Source: Gymnothorax reevesii
Lineage: Eukaryota > Chordata > Actinopteri > Anguilliformes > Muraenidae
Length of the DNA stretch: 64,000 nucleotides
NCBI GenBank assembly: GCA_029721435.1
Contig: CM056580.1
Span: forward strand, 29,918,867-29,982,866
Direction of reading: 5' to 3'
Shown here: piece after piece, positions 25,614 to 35,424 of the stretch
Position numbering within the stretch: the first letter of the stretch is position 1
Layout of the letters: the number at the start of each line of letters is the position of its first letter
Position numbers and translations under genes: made by a program
Notes under the pieces: generated by a model
Databases searched by the model: none
What the model was told of the DNA's origin: nothing
What the model saw: the letters and a program-made list of their open reading frames with translations, nothing else

Positions 25614-26130
25614 ACTCAGGGGCGTAGCTAGAACCGGGAATTGGGGTGGCACAGACACGTCCCTTTATGACAATTAGGATAGTCCTGGCTAGTTCTCAAT
25701 TATTTTTCTTTATTGACGCGTTTTCCAATTATTGTAATAGGCAACTGACGGCACGGTTTCTCATGCAATCTAACAGCGATGAAGTCATGGAGTAAATTCC
25801 ATAAAACTGAGAATTGGGGTGCACGTAACATCTGTTTTAAAGAATTATTAGTCCTGACTTGTTCGCAGTCATTTTCATGATAAACAAAATGTTCATTCCG
25901 AGAACGCTCCGCACTTAACAGGTGCTGCTTGTTCTCCCCGATTAGGTAAGACGACAATCATTCATCTGGACACGTTTGCTTAATTTAAATCAACGTTATT
26001 CAAAATTACTGTTGGTATTGAGTGGGGAAAAAAAAGTGGCACTTGGCAGTGAAATAGGCTATAAAAAGCATGCAGCTCTATTTGACGTTGATTTAAATAA
26101 TGCAAACGCGTCCAGATTAATGATTTTCTT
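25614..26130. other. Foreign segment inside the Tc1-like element, with a hairpin
   Basis: At 25614 the sequence leaves the transposon body (CAGGGGCGTAGCTAG...) and returns near 26130. Within it, 25955-25996 and 26084-26124 form inverted arms of about 41 bp (CACGTTTGCTTAATTTAAAT with its complement, several mismatches) around an 87-bp loop. The origin is not recognised; it could be a small independent mobile element. Confidence 0.5.
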
Positions 26131-26342
26131 CCAAAAAGAATGTCAAATTTGGACTCGTCTGACCACAGGGCACTTTGCCACTTTGCTACAGTCCATTTTA
26201 AACGAGTCTAGGCCCACAGAACATGCCGGCGCTTCTAGATCATACTCAACATTGGCTTCCTTTTTGCATGATAGAGTTTTAGGTGGCATCTGTGGATGGC
26301 ACGGCGGACTGTGTTTACAGACAGTGGTTTCTTGAAGTATTC

Positions 26343-26573
26343 CTAGGCCCATTTAGCAATGTGGATGACAGAATCATGCCGGTGAGTGATGCAGTGGCGC
26401 CTGAGGGCTTGAAGATCACGGGCATCCAGTAAAGGTCTTCGGCCTTGTCCCTTACACACAGAGATTTTTCCAGTTTCTCTGAATCTTTTGATGATGTTAT
26501 GCACTGTCAATGATGAAACCTTCAAAGCCTTTGCAATTTGATGTTGAGGAACATTGTTTTTAAAGTATTCCAC
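26343..26573 (-). pseudogene. Tc1-like transposase N-terminal DNA-binding fragment
   Basis: This 76-codon open stretch encodes the paired-like helix-turn-helix of a Tc1-type transposase: HQIAKALKVSSLTVHNIIK is the helix-turn-helix core, followed by the linker RFRETGKISVCKGQGRRP and the start of the second helical subdomain (ARDLQALRRH). In intact relatives this binds the TIRs and is followed by a DDE catalytic domain. Here only the first catalytic block can be found downstream, and the rest is replaced. A stop follows codon 76. Part of the 25238-26974 element. Confidence 0.8.
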
Positions 26574-27190
26574 AATTTTTTTTACACAAGCCTGGTTGGA
26601 GAGCCTCTGGCCATCTTTAATCTGAGAGACTCAGCCTCTCTAAGAAATCCCTTTTATAGCCAATCATGTTACTCACCTGATGCTAGTTTGTGTAATTATT
26701 TGCTACATGTTCTTTCAGCTGATTCTCATTAATATTATTTGCTTTTTCAGCCCTTTTTTGCCTGTGTCCCAACTTTTTTGAGACCTGTTGCAGCCAGAAA
26801 ATTTGAAATAGGCTCATTTTGTGCATAAAAAAGTAAAATGTCTCAGTTTCAACATTTGAAATGTTTCTGTGTTCTATTATAAATAACATATTGGCTCATA
26901 TGATCTGAAAGTCATTTCATTTTGATTTTATTCACAATTTATACTTCGTCCCAACTATTTTGGAATTGGGGTTGTAAAATCTCATGGTATACAGGATCAA
27001 AAACTGCACTTAGGTCACAGAGAGCAAGAACAAAAAAAGAGTTACGGTCTAATGACATAAGCAGATCATTGATGACCTTCATAAGCATAGTTTCAGTGCA
27101 ATGGTGGGGTCTGAAGCCAGACTGTAAAGTTTCATAGATATTTTAGACACAGGTAAGCACTGCACCAAGTTGCTTCCAAGACTTCGAGAC

Positions 27191-30100
27191 TCATCTGCAC
27201 ATGTGCAAACTTTATGTATCTCTACTTTGTGATAATATTTGCAGTTTGTGTGGAGTTGATTGTTGGATATAGCCCCAACCTGTAGCATTTGCAACATCGT
27301 GGCAGATGCCTTTGAACATTATACTGTTCCCCTAACTTAAAATTTTTAATCCTCTCTTTGTAAATTAGAAGTCAGTTTACTGTCTCATTCTATATCGGTA
27401 AATGTGCCCTCCAAAATTAGCCAGAAAAAGACGGTTGTATTTGCTGTGAACCCTAGTAGGTTTGGGTGGAGGTGGGGGCAGCTGAGTGACAGGAACAGCC
27501 AATCACAGCAATTTTTTTTCTGCTACTCCACCCACTCAATCGATGCATAGGTAATGAGGGAAGTGAATGGGAAACTAAGAACTAAGTCCCCGTAAAAACA
27601 GAGTTGGTATAGATTTATGAAATAGAATTTGAGGTTTTTTGACATGTCATCTGAGAATTGAATAAATATGTGAAACAAATCATAGCATAAGACCTTTTAG
27701 GCCCTCTGAATTTTATACAAAACAAAGATGACATCTGAATTAGACAGTCATTTGGTCATAGCATTGGAGAGAATGACCAAAAGCATATCTGGGTCAGCCA
27801 TGCAGGCTAATGCAGCCACTAATCTAATTGTTGAACATGTGAACTAATATAATCTAATATATGAACCTATACCATCCTATGATGATAACTGTTAAAGTGC
27901 TGATGACTCATCAAGGCTGCATCATCCATCTGAAAGCAGTGTCTAGCAGGAGCTCCAGTCAGAGCTGACGCACAGAGGTACACATGACGGGTTTGGATAA
28001 CGTACAAAAGCGCCTTCACACACAAACATATTATATATATTTTATTGGAGGCATGTGAATTGTGACCGAAGCCTGTAATACAGAAAATTGAGACTTTTTT
28101 TAATCATTTTTATTTTGCTTACAGTAATGGGTTTGAGAGAACTTGTCACATAACTGATAGAAGCATTCTTGAGATCTTCAGTATGGTAATACCGTTCAAG
28201 TTCATCATAAAAACATATGTGAGGACATCAACTAAAAATTGACATTTCATGACACTTGGACTTTTTTTGAAATATTGCTTAAGTTTGTTGTATATACATC
28301 ATAGGTTATTTGATGTAAAAAAAAATAGTGATTCTCCTATTATGGTTTAGGTAAGATGTAAACTGCTACTGCAGATCAAGTAAAAATTGCTCAGCTTTTA
28401 CACACTTTATCTCAAAATCAATGTGTCTTGAAATGTCCATTTTTACTACATGCGTTCACATATCTGATGCCTTTAGTTTAGGACTACATAACTGTGCATG
28501 ACAACTTCAAATAAGTGTTTTATATCTCCACTCATTATGAAAGTGACAATGTGACATATTTTCATATTTACATCGTGTCAGTTGTTGATAGCTATGTTGT
28601 ACTTATGAAGTATGAGCCGTTTGTGATTTTATGACAGACCGTTCATGTAGAATACTGTTTTGATGGCTGGGTTCACTTCAGGCTAGCATAATTTCTGCAC
28701 TTCTGATTAGTTTGTCAGAAGTCTGAGTTTGCAGCGTACGCATCTCTTGTTTGATACGTCTGAATCACAGTAGAACTAGAACATCAATATATTGAATAAC
28801 CGGTGATTAGCATTAACCCAGGAGTAAATCAATGCCTGGGAAGAAGCCGTTTGTGAGTCATTGGTATGTATCTCTGTGACTGCCGCTGTCATCTAGGCAC
28901 ATTAAGGAAGACACCCCTAAATTATGCCTTTGTAGACTCATGTTAAGCCATTTTCTTGAAGCATACCCAAATGTTTAATGGTCGAGAGGAAGAGGGAGAA
29001 CATAAGTCCAGAAGTTATTTCCTCGAGGGGAACTTCTTTAAGATCCTCATTAAGATTTATGGCCACTTACTTAGGTGTCTGACTCAACATTCATGAGAGG
29101 ACATCAAAGAAACTCCTCCCTCCCACCTGCTTTCAGTTGAAGTCAATGCTCTGTGGCTAGTAAATAAATAGAGATGTGTCTCTTTTATAGACAGCCGCAA
29201 TTTAGAAATATGACCACCAGCAGAACTTTACCGCGCGCATTAATATTTTACGGCGTGTAGTATTTTACCTCATTGAATTTTAAACTTTCATGGCTGACCT
29301 TGTAGTTTTTATTTCTTAAGCTTTCTTGGCTGTGAGTTTAGAAATGAAAGAAATCATGAATATCCTCTCAGAGTGGGCCAAGGATTACCTCTGGTAGTTT
29401 GTTTGTAGTCTTTGGGAGAGTCTTTGTTTATGACAGAAAAGCTGTAAAATGGTTGCCTATGTGATTTGCAAGGGGGTTAACTTCTCAGACAGCTGATTGA
29501 AAATAAATTATTTGATAGCCTTTAATTAGATGCCTGTTAGCTGTGTATGGTCTGGGCTTTATGGATAGAAGTTGACTGTGTGGATAAACTTGAAGCTGTT
29601 GATGACTGTTGTACTTCCTTCCACCTTCCTTACAAACAACCCCCCCAAAGGCTCACTGCCGGTTATCCTGAGCTCCGTGTAGGAGTTCCATGGCTGATGG
29701 TTCTGAGAGGTTGGCGGCTCTGGGCTGTCTTCCAAGACAGAATCTGCATTTTATCCAGACCTTCAAACCCCCCCCCCCCGGACTCATTCCCCTCTTTCCA
29801 ACAAAAAAGTCTCTCCCTCACTATCCTATTTTTCCTACAGGCGCCTAAATATCACAAAGCTTCATATTAAGCCAGAACACTCGACATATGTAAAAACAAA
29901 ACACTTAAAAAAGTATTTTGCTTTCTTCAGGCATTTGGTTTTTGGGGAATTAGATGCCTGCAAAGAATGAAATTTTAGATAGAAAAAATCAGCTGCCATT
30001 ATTGCGTGGCCCTGACAGTGATTGCAAGCATATGATCGCTGGTGTTTTATGCAGTACATTTTACAGTTGGTTTGAATGTACATGATGTAACTGTACTGAT

Positions 30101-30893
30101 TTTAACTTGAAAATGCAGTGAACGCAATAACACTTATTTGCCCGTTTACACACACAAGATATACATACAATATTTTGAATATTCCAATTTTATTGTATCT
30201 TGAACTGCGTGATCAAGTAATTTTTTTAAATTCCCAGTTTCCATTGGGAAAAATAAATTGTGTAACCAAACTTGTATGCCTCATTATTGCTGAAATGAGT
30301 CGTAACATCTGCAGGCTTGCGTGTTTAAGTGTCAAAGCAAGGCTAATGAGGAAGGATCTTAATTATCAAAATTATGTTCCAGAATCAAAACTTTAGTATG
30401 AGTATTTACCACATAATATTATCACCTGCAATTGCAGTTTTTGTGCATTGTTTTGCATTCATTAAAAGTGAAATACTGTGAGATTTATAAGACCCATTGC
30501 GTGCTCTCATGGTCAAAGCAATCATGGGGCAGATTTACTTTGCAAAATGTTCCACAAAAGGAGTTTGTCTGATGTAAATGTGCATAAACCTACATATGGT
30601 AGCCGAATTCGTAGTGCTCCAAAAGCGACAGTAAAAATCCGCAAACTTCTGTGGCGGTGGATGTGTGGTCACATGAACATATGGGAACATACACATTCCA
30701 CTATGGAAGACTTTTTTTCAACATGCCTAAAAACTTGTCTTAAATGTTGAATTATTATAGCTTGAAGTGAATCTGTTTTTTTTTTATATTGATATGTGTC
30801 TCATTGATATTCTGATGCGCTGGCGCCAGATTACGGCATGCTGCATATTCTAAGTAAAGATGTGTCATGTTGCGTGGTTGACTTTTTCCCAAA
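27191..30893. other. Non-coding DNA
   Basis: AT-rich, with a C run at 29769-29779. The interval 28600-29110 is less repetitive and might be conserved non-coding DNA, but this is not demonstrable here. No exon or transposon was identified with confidence. Confidence 0.35.
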
Positions 30894-31160
30894 ATGCTGA
30901 AAAACTTTTTGCGTGCTGAGATTCGTTCGCAAGTTTACACAAAACTTTCAAAAGCCGGTCACTTGGTTTGCCGTAAGCTTCCGCAAGAGCGTAAAAATTT
31001 CAGCGGTAAGTTTACTTTCGGCAATGCATTAACTTTTGTACGTAACCTTATTGCGGATCTGCCCCATCAGCCACAAGAAGCCGTGCTATTGACCAGTCAA
31101 AATCCTGGGCCACTTTATAGTGCAACCTCAATTCTGAAAAACAAGGCACATCAATGAAAA
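30894..31160 (+). other. CpG-rich patch with an 87-codon open frame, unrecognised
   Basis: The 30894-31157 frame begins MLKNFLRAEIRSQVY and is not recognised as any protein. Base use differs from the surroundings, with many CpGs (TTCGTTCGC, GCCGGTC, CCGCAAG, TTCGGC) against very CpG-poor neighbours. It abuts the Tc1 mosaic that starts just downstream, so it may be the interior of a younger DNA element. A minus-strand frame overlaps its 3' end. I do not propose a function. Confidence 0.3.
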
Positions 31161-31393
31161 TTCCAATGGCCTTAACGGTAATAACAGCTTTGGTGATGTC
31201 TTTGGTTTGGCGAACACGGCAGCAAAGCTGAAGCCACACATCTACACTGTCCAATTGCGCTGCCAATTTTGTGGCTTATTGTCTTTTCTGATGAACAGCA
31301 GTTCTGTGGTAGCATGTTTTGTGGTCTGATGAGTCAACATTTCAAGCTTTTCTTAACAAGGTAGTAAAGCTTTAACTTGTCTTTGGTTCATGA

Positions 31394-31395
<2 letters not shown>

Positions 31396-31440
<45 letters not shown>

Positions 31441-31490
31441 TGTGTGTGTGTGTTTGTGTGTGAGTGTGTGTTTGTGTGTGTGTATGCAGT
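31396..31490. repeat. GT microsatellite
   Basis: GT run of about 95 bp with GA and TT interruptions, inside the Tc1 mosaic. Confidence 0.95.
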
Positions 31491-31660
31491 GTCTGAAAAA
31501 GGTTCAGTGAAGAATTTACGAGGTCAAACGCATTCAGAAGTGGTTTTTGGCCTTGCTCTTTAAACACTGAGATTCGACCTGTTTCCTTCCATTCTTTAGA
31601 TATATTGCGCACTCTAGTGAGTGAAATGCCAAAAATCCTATGGATTATTCTTTGGGGAAT
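31490..31660 (-). pseudogene. Antisense Tc1-like transposase N-terminal fragment
   Basis: Minus-strand translation gives a helix-turn-helix remnant: IIHRIFGISLTRVRNISKE, then WKETGRISVFKEQGQKPLL. It parallels the IIKRFRETGKISVCKGQGRRPLL segment of the 25238-26974 element, so it is likely the same or a close family. It lies opposite in orientation to the surrounding transposase relic. Confidence 0.6.
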
Positions 31661-32359
31661 GCTGTTCTCTCTTGCATGCGCCTAGTTGGTGAGGGGTTCA
31701 TCCAAGACCAAGATAATGACCCAAAACATAACTCCAAGCTCTTCCAGAACTACCTTAGGAAAAGGAGATGGTAAGCTTGAAAACATGGAGTGACAGCACA
31801 GTCTCTGGACTAAAACCCCATCGAGATGGTTTGTGGTGAACCGGATAGAAGAGTGAAAGCAAAGCAACCTACAAGTGCCACATATTTATTATGAGTTGGG
31901 AAGAACTTTCTGAAGAATATTTGATTTCCATTGTAGAAAGAAGGCCACGAGTGTGTTCAGCCGTTATATCTGCCAAAGGTGGCTACTTTTAGTCGAAAGT
32001 TTAAAATACATTTTGGTTTATAAATTGATTCCACAATTTCTTTTTTAACTTTGATTGTTAATTTGCTGTATTATGTCTATACTTTCATTCCAGAGTACAA
32101 TGAGTCTTTAAACTGCATAATTTTCTCTTAAAAAAACTGGAAAAATTTCGGTGCCCTAAAACTTTTGACTGGTAGTGTAGGTCACCTGTTTAACATCACC
32201 TATTTCAAATTTCTTTATTATAGCTACTTTTCAAATCTTTATCAGTTAGTGCTTACATTTTCTAAATGTAATTTTGGTTCAATCATCAAAATTATAGTGG
32301 CATAATCAGTCAGAGGCACTAAGAACAGAGATACGAGCCCAGTCTCTTCCAGACTCGTC

Positions 32360-32567
32360 ATATTGTGACGCTACCTATCCAAACGTCAATACAGGACAAA
32401 AAAAGAAGACTTTTGGGATCCTTATTTGACACTCGTTAAAACGAACCCTGCCCCCTTACCCCTAACCTTAACCTGAATCCTAAGCCAAAAAGTCAAATTA
32501 GGTTGCCAAATGTCTTCCAATTAAAACTCACCCTACATCAACATTAGATCAGGTAGCGTCACTATAT
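32360..32567. mobile_element. 208-bp MITE with telomere-like core
   Basis: The 17-bp ends ATATTGTGACGCTACCT (32360-32376) and AGGTAGCGTCACTATAT (32551-32567) are inverted repeats with one mismatch. The core contains CCCTTACCCCTAACCTTAACC-like sequence. No coding capacity; the family is not named. Confidence 0.65.
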
Positions 32568-35225
32568 GAGGAGTTAGGATGCGACTATGTTGGAGATACT
32601 GTGTTAAGTGTGTATTCTTGGGCTGTGAGGCCGCTGTGAAGTGAGTGTCCTGCAGCATTACTCTTATGTGAAACGGAGCACGTTTACTCTGGTGAGTTTC
32701 TGCAGATCCCAAAGCCTGCCACTGCTATGGGAAATCCCCGGGAATATCATTTTTCTGGGCTCTATTTCCAGCATAGAATTGATCCCGGTGAGGGGGGTAT
32801 TACAGTTTCCTCGGATTTGCCATTTTAAACCCTTAGAAACCGTGTAACAACCACCCCCCCCCCCCCCCGCCCCCCACTACATTCATAAATAAAAAAATAG
32901 ATACACTTCAGACTTTAGGTGCATTTCTCTTTAGTATTAGATTTATCATCAATAAAAATAGCATTTAAAGGGTGTGAAAGGGTAATCAGAATACTTCCCC
33001 TTTCAATTTGAGGGGAAGTATTCTGAAAATGGCTGTTTGTTTAAGCTTATGTGTATTTAATGATGGAAAATTTAATGTTGAAAAAGAGGTTATTATTATT
33101 TAATATATAATTGGGTTTTTTTTTTGGTGCTGGTGTAGTAACTAATGACTGGGCACCTGGAGAAGTGCTTTGAAGCTTAATCACAGATTTCATGGGTTTT
33201 ATACTCAGTAATCTTTTTTATTGCATTGATTATTTTTACTGCCTTTGCTTAAGTGCTTTTAGGACTTGGCTATTAAGCAATGCTATTCTTTGCACATCTT
33301 GCATAGCAATCTTACCTCTGATGTCATAGCCTCCCTCATACATGGACAATGTGTGTATAAGGTATATTTACACACACAGTCACATCGATGCAGGATAAAA
33401 TAAGTTATTTTAGAGAGCAGTTATCTAATCTATTCTCTACTAATTCCTACTTGATTGTAAAAAAGTAGGTTCTTTTTTTAAAGTGCACTTATTTCCTCGA
33501 GTTAGCTTTATAGTATTCATTGGTAAACCTTATACTTTTAAACACATGTTGTATGGTTTTGGATTTAATTTGGGACTCTCACTCTTTATGGAGATATATT
33601 CACTGGGGCCTGTACAGCCTGGTGCCATCTGAGACCCTATGACATTGGTTTTCATCTGAATAGTAGCCATGATATAATTTAGAGAAAAAAAAAATCAGCG
33701 GAGAGAAAAGTGGAAAAAAGTACCTTTTTGTTGTGGTCCTCAGCACCTCACCAAGGTCTTTAAATGTGGTTTTCTGGCTTATCGTGGCTGTAATAGAGGG
33801 GGGGTGGTGCATTTGAAAAGAAGCACCACCTGACAGCCCCCTCCCTCCCATTCAAATCTTTTGCTCTCTCCTGTGAGCTCTTAAGTTGGGGAGCCCCTTT
33901 TCTTGTTCCAATACGTGGTCTGTGAAGCGGTAATTGTCTATAATTGATAGGGAGGTGTTAAGGCCTTTCTGTTGGACCCAGAGAGCGTGAGGACTGAGGG
34001 CGAGGGTAAAGGATTTGGAACATTTCGAGGCCAGGCTCGTAATGATTCATTAATTTCTCCTGGTTTTGTGGGGGACGGCTCATTACGGCCTTAGAGAAGG
34101 GCTGGAACAAAGAATCCTGTGGGTAGGAGGTGAGCTTAAATAGCTACAGCTCAACACATCTCAAGGAAAAAAGTGAACAAAAAGTTGAATGGGACTTGGA
34201 AGAGATGCAACAAAGGTGACAGATGCAAATTGCCCACCATACTCCTGAGCACTTTTTAACCTTCCTTTCTAATTAGCCGCAGTTTGTTTCAGGCTGGAAA
34301 TAGTTTCCCTGAATGTTACAGAGGATTATAAAAATGTAAGAAGACATTTTCCAACCTTGATAAATGTTAAAAATGTGTGTAAGGGGATGAAAATCACTGA
34401 CCGTCTTTTTAAATTTTAGTTATAGTTACTGTTCTGCAGTATATAATGTAGGTAATATGTGTAAAATCATTTGAGTAGCCTATAAATTATACTCAGCAAA
34501 AATGCTCAGGTTAACTGAACTCTTTCCTACCTTCAGTTAAAAATGTAGGTGGGTTAATGTTGGCATAATATACATAAAGTATGTATTCCTTTGCAGCTGA
34601 TGTGCATATTTCACATCTGCTTTATTATTCAAATAATCATTTATGATCACGTTGAAGCAATCACACATCTCAATAATGCTATACTCTAAAAATATAGCAT
34701 TAACTTTGTATGTATAACGTAGGACCCTGAGAGCCCTTGCATGTAATTGCAGTGCTCCAGCTCTGAGTGATGTGAGTACAGATGTACTTCGTATGAAAGT
34801 CACTCCTTTGTTCCCCCTCCTCCCTCACGCTGATCTACGTCTGTCCCTCTTATCTCAACGTGTGAGGTGCACATCCAAACCTATAAGTACGCCATTTCAT
34901 TACTTTGGCCTGGTACTGTGTCTAAGTGCTGCTCAAAACCAATAAATATTCCCTACACTGCAAAAACAAAATCTCACCAATCATTCTAATCTTGCATTTT
35001 TTTCTTAAAAAAAAAAAAAATTATGCCACCAATTTCAAGCAATTTTGTCTTATTCAAGATCATAAATGAAATTTGTTTAAATCTAAATGCAGGATTAAAA
35101 GGCTTGGCAAGTGTATTTATTATCTTGGTCAACATAGTATGTCTAACTGGTTTATAACCAAACCACAGTGTGTATCAGATTGGCTGACATGCTGTGTGTT
35201 CTTACCCATATGACTCTGTTGTCAG
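32568..35225. other. Intron upstream of the first RCC1 exon; no other feature
   Basis: Non-coding. It contains a C-rich homopolymer (32851-32876), a perfect 15-bp hairpin (32987-33025) and CpG-containing unique DNA around 33850-34120. The acceptor side near 35181-35225 has a GGCTGAC branch-like motif and a TTCTTACCC / CTCTGTTGTCAG tract. Confidence 0.4.
32987..33025. repeat. Perfect 15-bp inverted repeat
   Basis: CAGAATACTTCCCCT (32987-33001) and AGGGGAAGTATTCTG (33011-33025) pair perfectly around a 9-base loop. No T-run or gene end is associated with it; meaning unknown. Confidence 0.85.
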
Positions 35226-35350
35226 GGCGAATGACTATGGCCAGATCGGCTCACGTTCCTGTGAGGATGCTGCTGTACCGCGATTCGTTGAGGACCTTGA
35301 CAGCATCGTCAGCATTGCCTGTGGGGCCAATCACAATCTGGCTGTCTCAG
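35226..35350 (+). CDS. Internal exon of an RCC1-family gene (partial)
   Basis: The exon is 125 bp between a TGTTGTCAG acceptor and a GTAAAG donor. It enters with the last base of a codon and leaves with the first base of one (phase 2 in, phase 1 out). It encodes ANDYGQIGSRSCEDAAVPRF, then VEDLDSIVSIACGANHNLAV, a near-textbook RCC1 repeat: the G-x-N-x-x-G-Q-[IL]-G blade motif, then a hydrophobic strand and the ACGANHNLAV signature. RCC1 repeats build seven-bladed propellers in proteins such as the Ran exchange factor RCC1 and many GEF-like or scaffold proteins. Joining to the 47044 exon keeps the frame and completes the next blade. I do not recognise which paralogue it is; SERGEF-like was considered, but the match is not good enough. 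Confidence 0.88.
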
Positions 35351-35424
35351 GTAAAGTGGTCAAAAGTAACCGGTCAGATCCCCGCATATGACCTGCATAT
35401 CCACTCAAACGAGTTTGTGTTTAA

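Larger units (their letters stand above)
25238..26974 (-). mobile_element. Tc1-like transposon, defective, inserted in the LINE
   Basis: TIRs of about 75 bp (CAACCCGAATTTTGAAATAG... at 25238 and its diverged complement ending ...GGAATTGGGGTTG at 26974) are flanked by TA at 25236-25237 and 26975-26976, the Tc1/mariner target duplication. The transposase lies on the minus strand: a helix-turn-helix N-terminus is open at 26573-26343 (HQIAKALKVSS, then IIKRFRETGKISV), and a SDESKFDI block carrying the first catalytic Asp is at about 26165-26138. The second Asp and the Glu blocks are missing, replaced by unrelated DNA from about 25614 to 26130. Confidence 0.85.
23520..27190 (-). mobile_element. 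L2-type LINE (reverse transcriptase relic), split by a Tc1-like insertion
   Basis: Read on the minus strand, from about 27185 down, broken frames give LQSGFRPHH (about 27105-27131), an NDLLMSLD segment and a degenerate LCDLSAVFD (about 26985-27035), matching the conserved SGFRPHHSTETAL and LLDLSAAFD (catalytic Asp) region of L2-type reverse transcriptases. After the 25238-26974 insertion the match resumes with LNRDKSQ-like thumb sequence, ILIHAFVTFRLDYY (about 24750-24705), TFKALHGMA (24560-24530), then LLLPYLCTR, ending LKMHLFN near 24315. The 3' part (24300-23520) has no domain and ends in a TTTATTTGTGTTGCAC-type tail seen as sense strand here. Many stops; no endonuclease domain remains. 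Confidence 0.75.
31290..32190 (+). pseudogene. Tc1-like transposase relic, mosaic
   Basis: Plus-strand blocks in order: a WSDEST-like segment at about 31325-31345 (first catalytic Asp), QDQDNDPKHNSKLFQNYL at 31702-31755 (second catalytic Asp) and SAVISAKGGYF (about 31960-31992), the C-terminal end. The 3' terminus ...CTAAAACTTTTGACTGGTAGTG ends near 32179 and resembles a Tc1-type TIR. The expected Glu block is degenerate. Between blocks one and two lies a GT microsatellite and an antisense Tc1 N-terminal fragment (31490-31660, minus strand), so at least two Tc1-like copies are spliced together. Confidence 0.65.
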
